Shown here: positions 49,301 through 58,161 of the stretch, piece by piece
Layout of the letters: each line of letters opens with the position of its first letter
How positions within the stretch are numbered: position 1 is the stretch's first letter
NCBI GenBank assembly: GCA_014529385.2
Contig: CM043947.1
Coordinates: forward strand, 117,600,087-117,664,086
Direction of reading: 5' to 3'
From: Adiantum capillus-veneris
Lineage: Eukaryota; Streptophyta; Polypodiopsida; Polypodiales; Pteridaceae
Length of the DNA stretch: 64,000 nucleotides
Made by a program: the position numbers and the translations under genes
The notes under the pieces: model-generated
Databases searched by the model: none
What the model was told of the DNA's origin: nothing
What the model saw: the letters and a program-made list of their open reading frames with translations, nothing else

Positions 49301-52300
49301 AGATTCGATCAATCACGAAGAACCGATCTTGGCTTTCGAGTCGAGGTCCAAAGAACCCCCACAGGATGATTCGATCACTCAGGAAGAACCGATCTTGGCT
49401 CTCGAGCCTAGGTCCAAAGAACCCTCACAGGAAGTAATATGTGTTCGCATGATTGTTCCGCACGCATTGTTCGAATGTTTCATTCGTGACCGTTTCCTGT
49501 ATTTTAGTCAGCATCTTTATGTGATCCCTTTTCCTAGGCATGACATATTGTGTGTTGAGCACGTTTCTCTCATGGATGAGCACGAATGTATGCACATTCC
49601 TCATGAAAAGCTGAAAAATATATATGTAAGGAAGTCACATTCCATGTCTCTTTCTTGGCACGACACAGTTTCCGAACGAGCACATGAAAGTATGAGCACC
49701 AAGCATGGGCATTTCCATTGTGAATTGCCACAGTTGATTGCTCTAGATCATAAGAGAAAGATTCGATCTCATTGTTTGCGTGTATGTGGTGAATGGTTTG
49801 GCATTCCGTCTATTGGTTCATTTACATTGCATGCACAGTCTTTAGAGAAGACAAGATTTTTTCCACTCACTTTACGTGGAATGGGTATGTTCATGGTTTT
49901 GTGTTGGAAATGGTTTCAGGAATTTTCAGCTATGGAGATTCTTGAAGATGGAAGAAGCACGACTCTCGACGAAGTTGAAGCATCGAAAGAGCCACACAAG
50001 ACTTTGTGTCGCTTTCGGCGCAGCCCAAAGAAGCAGGCATTGCAGACCTTTATGAAGTTCAAGTACCGCACGACCACACATCGGAGTGGGCCGGCGAAGA
50101 GTCCCTTCCAGGATTCCGGATACTAGTGGGGATCTCCCTCGACGCCATACAGTTCGGTACCAGTACCTCACTTTGAGAAGGAGGGGATGTCACTTTGAAA
50201 AGGAGGGGATGTCACGTGACACATCCAACCCTATGTGTCCGTGGACAAGCTACAGCATGATCAGGGTTCAGTCAATCCAGTCAGTCTAGATTAGAAGTGA
50301 TTTGGCACTTTTTGTGAGTCTATTCGTAGACCGTGCATGCCCAGTCACTTAGCATAGATACATATCCTCTGATTGCACACAGCATGATCATCAGTATTCC
50401 CTTCAGAATCCATCAGATTCCATCAGGGGAATTTTCCAGTGCATTTAGCCTATTTTACCTATTTTTGGTATTTTCACTTGTTAAACAAAAGTAGGTAGGG
50501 CAATTTTGCTAAGTTTGTATATAAGCAAACCCAAGTTAGCACTCAATGGCAGAAGAGGCAACAGGAGCACCTTGCTCAACAGGCAACTTCTCAGCAAAAC
50601 CCAAGGACTTCTAGCGTTTTTGCTTTTGGCTAGCATTTTTGGACAAGATCACAGCAGATCAACCTAGCGTTTTTGCATTTGCAGAATCACGGCGACAGAA
50701 ACACCAATTTCAGCCCCTAGCGTTTTTTATTTGCAGCACCACCTCAGCGTTTTTGCAGATCATCGCGACGGGAAGTCAAGTACCATCAGCGTTTTCAGTT
50801 TTCAGCAGTTAGACATCGCAAATCAAGTCCCGAACCTCGCAGATCTCACCTTCCCGCAGTAGTTCCTCGCCGCACGGTCAGTTTCCGCAAGGTTTACAGT
50901 TTCAGCCCGGAAAACACAGATTTCAGCATCTGCGTTTTCAGCGCGTCGTCGTCGCCTCGTCGTAATCGACATCGTCATCGACATAGAGTCAGAATTCAGC
51001 AAATAGAACATTTGCAGATTTCAGTCCTTAGCGTTTTTGGACAGTAGTAGAAAGATTGCAGATTTCAGCCTTGATCGGTCTCGTCATCACCATCGTCATC
51101 GCCGACATAGCCTAGACTTGCATCAGTCTCATGCATCACCATTATACCAGATTGTGCAATCATAAGTAGACCATTCTCGCCAACGAGAGTGAGGCCTTCA
51201 GAGGAGGGTTTTACGTCTCTGGCGTCGTATCTCTCTTCTCTCTCTATCTCTGTCTCATACACTTGCACGCACAGTGTCCATTCACTTTGTTTGTGATCAC
51301 AGCACTTTCTCATTAAGAACGGAAGGCTCTCCCTTCCATAAGAACAAAAGGAACCTTGAGCACAGTTCGGAGCACTCATCTTGAGCAAAGCGCAAACATT
51401 CATTCCGCTGCACCTAACAGCATCTCTTTCAGTTTAGTGTTATTTTAAGTGCTAAAAGTTTGTCTCACCTGTTCTTTTCCGTTGGCACGTGCTGCAGTGT
51501 AACAGGGAATGGGCGGAATGCAGCCCAAATGTTCCGATACGGCGTTCCGACGAGTTCTGTTCCCGAAACGGAGTCGGGAACGGAACGCCGTTCCGGAACG
51601 GGGTGTCCGGAACGGGAGGGAACGAGGCGGAACGGCGGAACGCGGGACGGAAAGAGCAAAAGTAGGCATTTGGGGCAAAAAAGTAAGCATTTGGGAACTA
51701 ATTTGGGCCTGTTTGAGGGGCATATTTGAGGCAGTTTCAAGGCAAGTTTCAGGAAAAATTTGGGGGCAATTTTGGGGTTGTTTAAGAGTTGATTTGGGAC
51801 TAAGCTGAATGGAGGTAATTCAAGCCTTACTTTAGTCGACCGTTCCGTCCCCGTTCCCGTTCTGGCCCCCTCTCCTCCTCCCCGTTCCCGTCCCGTTCCG
51901 GACCCTCCCGTTCCCCGTTCCTCGTTCTTGTTCCAGGTAACTATGACATGGTGCCCTCGCGTTACAGACGAGCACACAAGAGAGGAGACACACACAATGT
52001 GAGAGGGAAATAATGACTCAAGAATATTAACTCGTTAACCTAAGAGAGTGCTCCTACAACTCGGTAATGAGAATAAGGGGCCAGTCACTTATTTACCGAT
52101 ACTTGACCTGGAGTCCTCATTAAGGGGGGGCACCTAGTGTAAGGCTGAGTTTGGGCTAATGAAAGTGCCACCTCCTCAAAATAATGCACATGGCAATAAA
52201 ACCTAATAGAAGTGCCACATCAGCTAAAAATATACCACATCAACATAAAAGCTAATAAATGGGAAATATGGAATCAAATTGCATACATAGGGTAATTGTG

Positions 52301-52828
52301 GCCATACAACCATGAGAAGCAACCAAGAATGCCACCATCTGGTGATGACATACCTATTACAAAAAAACTGTCTAGAGAGAAAATTATATTTAGAGCGAGA
52401 GTCCGCGCTCTAGAGAGAAATATGAAATGAAATGTTATATTAACGTCTTCTAAAGGCCATATTGACCTATGAAACCAGAGAGTTACATCATGGTGAATCC
52501 GATACGGAGTTTGAGTAAAAAAGAAAGAAAGAAACTAACTAGACAGAAACACTACTAGAGTTGTAAAAGGCGTGTATCAAGAGCCTGAGAGGTACATATA
52601 CAAAAAGTGGGTGTGTATATCTCAGAGAACAGATACAAAATGGTGGATATGTGTACCAAAAACCGCGAAAGGCTTGCATCGGTCACTTGATGATCGTGTC
52701 GATGTCCTCCATGGTAAGAGTCTGCACAAGGCATCTGCCATGTCTAGCCAATATAGAGTTGATCCTTTGCTGCAGCCTCCTCCCTCAATGGGAGCATCCC
52801 CTCATCCTAGGCCTCTTGGATCTCCCCA

Positions 52829-52875
<47 letters not shown>

Positions 52876-55800
52876 AATGAAATGAAATATTAACGTCTTC
52901 AAAAGGCCAAAATGACCTATGAGACCAAAAGGTTACATGTGGTGAATCTAATATCAAGTCTCGGTACAGAAAGTACAAAGAACTGAAAAGAAAATAGTGG
53001 GTAGGTGGGGTGAAAGCTGATACAAAGAGAAGACAAAGGGTGAGCTGATACAATGGAGCTCTCTGACAGTCGAGGCATCATATACATATACATCAGTATC
53101 CGGGACGGCTCCTATGTCGCGCCAGTATGGTATGGATCCTCTGTCGCAGTCTGCGTTGATATCGAGAGGGCCCTCTCATCCGTGGCGACGGGACCGCCCC
53201 AACACTATCGCCCAATCAAGCAATATGCCTCTAGTACCTCTGGTGTTGTTATGCTGTGGGGGCTGCTCGAACTCCTCTGTCTGTGACTGAAAGAAATCTG
53301 TGACCTTCCACTATCCCTAGATCTCTCTTATTGTGCCCCTCTTCAAGAGGTCCTCTCTGTATTTGCGAATCTCCAGTAAGTATAATCCGAGGCATCTCTG
53401 ATCCTGGTATCTCATGACTATAGAAAGTGGCCCAAAACCCTCTCTGAATAGACAGTGAAAGCGGCTTGGTATCTCATAATGTAGCTCTGTCTCTGGCTCT
53501 ATTTGGCACACCTGACACATCTTGGACTCAGCGGGTACTCCTCTAAATCTGCTTGTCTCGATCTCTAGCTGATGTCAGGATGTGCGTATCTGACCAATAG
53601 CACATCATATCCCGTGGGATAGATGAGTATCCATGTATCCTGGTCTAATCACAAAACCATCCTCCGTGAGTTGGCGAAGATGCTCTCTATAGAAAGTCAT
53701 CTTCGTACCTGGCTCTATGTGTAGGTTGTATCCATGTCCTCTTCATATCCAACTGAATCAAGTCTTGTCTGATGAGCCTGGTAATCTCTGCCCTTGTGAG
53801 GGGGATGGAGGGTGCATCCACAGAGTACTGAAATGGGGGTAGCCGGTCCATACTAAAGCCATGTAACTGAAACCAAGATGCCATCTCTGCATACCAACAT
53901 GATCTATCTCCTTGCAATGCCAACTATCGCGAAGACTCTAGTGTTAATCGAGCATACCTGTCTCTAGGGAGAGCCCAAGTGCTATGCATAAATGAAATTG
54001 ATCGAGTGAGTGCCTCCACTACCAATGGAGGAGCAACGAGCTCCGCCCTAACAATGTCCTATGGTACTGAGGCCTTGGCCCTAATCATCCGAGAAATCAT
54101 AGACACCAATGGCTTCTCCATACATCTCCATCCATCAGTACTGCCAGCTCTGCTATGATAATCAACTGAGGGGCCCCATATCTCCATTCCGTATAGCATG
54201 GCCGAAGTGACCAAAGTGTCAAAGAGCCAAAGCTTTGTCCGAGGTTCCTGGAACTGAACCTGCGAACATATCCTCTCAAGTCTCCCCAATGTTGCATAGG
54301 CTCCGGTCAATCGCGTATCTGTTGCACGCCTCAGGGAAAATACTGGACCACTGAAAACCGCCCCAAGATAAGTGTATGTATCTGCATACTCCACTGTCTC
54401 TCGACCATATGTAAAAGTGGGAGCGGACCTCCTTACCCACTGCGTCGTGGTGTTAAACACCATTACCTTGGTCTTACCAAGGTTCACAGACAATCCACTG
54501 TCCCGTGCAAATACATGCAATGCATCCAAATGATGTTGCATCCCTTCTGGAGAATCGGAGATCAGCACAATATCATCAGCATATAATAGCAACGGAATCC
54601 ATGTCCCTGCAAGCTGCGGACCTCTATAACCCTATGTATGTACATAATCTGAAAACTCATCTACATATATCCCAAAATTGAGTCGGGGATAGGGGACAAC
54701 CCTGCTTCACCCCAATGGTGGAGTCACATATCGGACATACCCTAAGTAGTGCGTACCTGTCCTACCACTGTCCTGTATAAAGCTAAGATCCCCTAGATCA
54801 GCTCTGTGGGCACCCCCATGTCTTGCAATCTGCGTATGAGTCTGACTCGTGGCACTGTATCAAAGGCTTTGCGGAAATCCACAAAGCTACAATATATCCT
54901 CCTGCCATGGTGTCTACCCTCCTCAATAATCGCTCTGAGTGTCAAAATCTGGTCAAGAGTGGAGAAACCTCTCCTAAACCCTGCCTGTCCTGCTGCCCGT
55001 ATGCCCTCTCTCTCTGCCCATCCACTTAACTCATGCTCAAGAATTGATGCATATAGCCTAGCCAGAGTGTGACAAACCATGATGGTTCGGTAATTCCCAA
55101 GAAGCATAGGATCTCCCGACTTGAAGATAGGCACAATAGTGGACATACTCCAAGTCTCAGGGAAACCCTCATACATGGCTCTATTAAACATCATAGCAAG
55201 AGGCTCTGCAAGCATATCTCTAGCATGGATAAAGTGCTCTGCTACCAGACCATCATGATCCTGTGCTCTTCCTGTCTTCATCGTGTCAATGGCTTTCCTT
55301 ACCCTCTCAACAGTAAAGAAACTACATGTTTCTGGGCATGCCTCTGGAGGGTCAGGCAAAAGTGGCTGCCCCGATGCTGTATAGAGAGATGTAGCATATT
55401 CCCCCCATGTCTCTATGGAAGTGATGGCTGGCGATGGAGAGTGCTCATTGAAAAGCCTCCATGCCTCACTAGAGTCCTGACTCATAAACAGCTGATACAA
55501 ATCACGCTCTAATTGAGATAGATAAGCTGTAACAAACTGCTGATGTCTCAAAGCCCTGAAGAATGGAGTCAACTTGCAGATGTTGGCCGAGGGGCCTAAA
55601 CCCTAAGAAGAACAAGAAGAAGTCCTACCAACTTATGAGGACCCCGTCCGACGGGGCCCCAAGTGACATCAGGGAAATAAAGTAGGACATACACACACAC
55701 ACAAATTGCGTAGCTATTGATGACGTGGCAGATTTCAGAAAAATATGCTGGCTGACGACGTGGCAGGCTGTACGGATTTTCGTAAATTACACTAGTAGCT

Positions 55801-58094
55801 TTTTGGCATTGCTTTTGGACCAAGAGCTTTTGCGTTTGAAGGCTTTTCATGTAAACTGCTTTTCATAGGCCAAGGGTCTTTAAATATGTGCTAAGGGCTC
55901 ATTCTTTGGCATGCTTCCTAGAGAAGGTGCAGAGTCTGGAGTAGCTATATGTATCAAAGACTGTAGCTCCTCCATGAATAAGACTGCCACTCCTCCTGAA
56001 CCTCGTCCTCTGCGCTCTGATCAAGTCTCTTGTCTACAAGTTGTCTCCCATCTGTATCCGCTCACATGGGGCATGGACTGCCCCGGGGCTTGATGCGTCT
56101 CAGAGTAGAAAATGATGTCTCTCCCTGTGAAACTATCCTCAAAGGCCCCTACATCAAGGCGCAAAGATCCATTACAATTCCATGTATCCACTCTGAGTGT
56201 GGTTCCACAAGTCTCACGCCGTCTTGCGGGGCGCTTCTCCAAAATAACCACTCGTCCATCCCTGTAGAAGGCCACTTTCCCCTTCTCTCGAGCTATCATT
56301 ATCTCAGGCATAACTTCTTTCATATGAGCAAGTTGTGTGAGTGTGAGGTCATCTCCAAGGAATATGCCCGTTTTCTTTAGTGTAGGACGCTTCTTCAAGA
56401 AGTAGTCCTTCTTTGCCTCCATGGATGGGAAGCGCATGATTAGAGCTCTTTCTTTTGAAATTTGAAGTCTCCCCGTTTCCTTGTGTCTTCTTCCCTACCC
56501 TCCATGCCTTTGTATGAGTAGCCTCACTACCCATCATGTGGAGAAGTTCTTTGACTTCCCCTTCCACATCATCTCGGTCTTTTAGACCGGTTATTCGTAT
56601 GTGCAAAGCTCTAGTCTTCCTTTGTTGCTCTTCTTCTAAAGTCATGTTGATGATTGTAGGAGTGGGATAGACGTGGTTTCTTTCCCTTTCCCTTTCTTAG
56701 CAACTTCTATCCATTTCTCGGCCTCATCCGCCTTCTTCTGTGTCTTCGTGATTACATCCACCCACAAAGACGTCTTTGCTCCATTCTGTTTCTCTTCCTC
56801 TTTGATCATCCTTACCTGTTACTTGATGACCTTGATTTCCTCTATCACCGAGGACTGGAATTCACCTTCCTCTAGTCCATTGCATGCTCTATCGGCAAGC
56901 TCTCGCTTGAGGGCTGAGACCTCTTCTTTGAGTGCTTGTGAATCCGCCGTAAGTGCTTGTATCACTACGTGCAGGTCCTCTTTCTCCTTCCATTGCATAC
57001 TTTCGTTGAGGAACATTTGAAGAAGGTTTGCCTTCTCCTTCCACCATCCTTCCATCTCTGCTTTCCATTCCTTCATCTCCTTTTCCACTTGTGTTATCCG
57101 CTTGTTTGTAAGCATGAAGGTCGCCTTTGTACGGGACTTGCAAACTGGTGAAGCGCTCATGACCTCCATAGTAACAACCCCTGTGTGCAGACTAGTAGGG
57201 TTGTGCAAACCAGCAAGTCTACTGTCGTGTGCCACGTTATTACTGCCAATTGCCAGAGCAGCGACAATCCCATCTACGAGTCTCCAATCTGGCGATGGTC
57301 CCAAAGTATCACAAATACAAAGGAGCAACAAACCTGTGCAACCGATGGAGATGATATCCTAAAGAGATCCATTGCGACCCCTTTTGTGTAATAGAGCCAA
57401 AAAGGGGGGGGGGGGGGGGGGGGGGGGACTCAACTCGCCCCGTCCTTGCCAATTTTGCAGCTTTAATGGAGATCTTTGCCAAGAGCGATTTCCTTTTGGC
57501 TTGCGCTCAGAATGCAGGCCTTCCTGGGCTTCCCTCTGCAAAATGCAAAATGCAAAATGCAGCACATTCAGCCCCGTCCTGCGCCCTGCGTGATCAGCTC
57601 TGCGTCTTGCGCGCTCTGCCCGCGTTCAGCCCTGTCCTGCGCCCTACGTGATCAGCTCTGAGTCCTACGCGTTCTGCCCTGAAAACTGCGCATGAGAGTT
57701 GCTGCATACCTACACACTCTCTATCCTGTACAAATCAAGTATACATGTGTGTATGTTCTTTGTCTATCGGAAAAGACAAAATAGTTCATACTGGTACATA
57801 ATAAATAAAAGAGAGAAGGACGTTTGGTGGGTGATGAGATCTATGGGGATGGGTGGAGCTCTAATACTAGGGACATGTGCATGTCTATATGTTGAGAGTA
57901 GTACAACCATGCAAATGCATCAAACTAGCTAGCTCCATCCTGTACTAATGGAGGGGTGTAAAATGTAGTACATGGGAGGGTCGGGAGCAAGGGCTGCCCT
58001 AATGAACGCCTTTGGGTTAGCCACTATCTGGGCTCGTCTCTCCTCAGCAGCTCGATGTATAGGAGGATTCTGACTCTGATGCAAAGTTCAGCAT

Positions 58095-58161
<67 letters not shown>

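Larger units (their letters stand above)
47030..51419 (+). mobile_element. Element Y: non-autonomous LTR retrotransposon, nested in LTR X
   Basis: 4390 bases with direct LTRs at 47030-48268 and 50210-51419, both TGTCACGTGACAC...CACCTAACA. The target duplication GCATC is at 47025-47029 and 51420-51424. A primer site related to the initiator-Met tRNA follows LTR 1 and a polypurine tract precedes LTR 2. The 1.9-kb interior has no protease, RT, RNase H or integrase, so mobility would depend on another element. It inserted into LTR X: the uninterrupted sequence is seen at about 33860. Confidence 0.95.
46354..51966 (+). mobile_element. Solo LTR X(b) with two nested insertions
   Basis: Begins TGTCACAAACTGCTGACGTG at 46354 and ends TTACA at 51966. 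The five bases before (46349-46353) and after (51967-51971) are both GACGA, a target duplication. The LTR itself is about 780 bases: it is split by element Y after 47029 and by a 433-base insertion at 51504. No primer site or polypurine tract adjoins it, so it is a solo LTR. It carries GACGTGGC motifs at 46705 and 46750. Confidence 0.88.
52871..57427 (-). mobile_element. LINE B3, L1-type element interrupted by an LTR X fragment
   Basis: Minus-strand order: poly(C) (57427-57404), ORF1, endonuclease start, LTR X fragment (55934-55528), RT with YADD box, C-terminal part, tail with three ATTTC units. Compared with B1, the second half of the endonuclease and the linker to RT are missing where LTR X sits. 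Lies in transporter intron 2, in the gene's sense. Confidence 0.88.

Noticed and set aside
51460-51995. Overlapping Arg/Gly/Pro-rich ORFs on both strands
   Set aside because: Caused by the GGAACG word repeats of the 433-base insertion.
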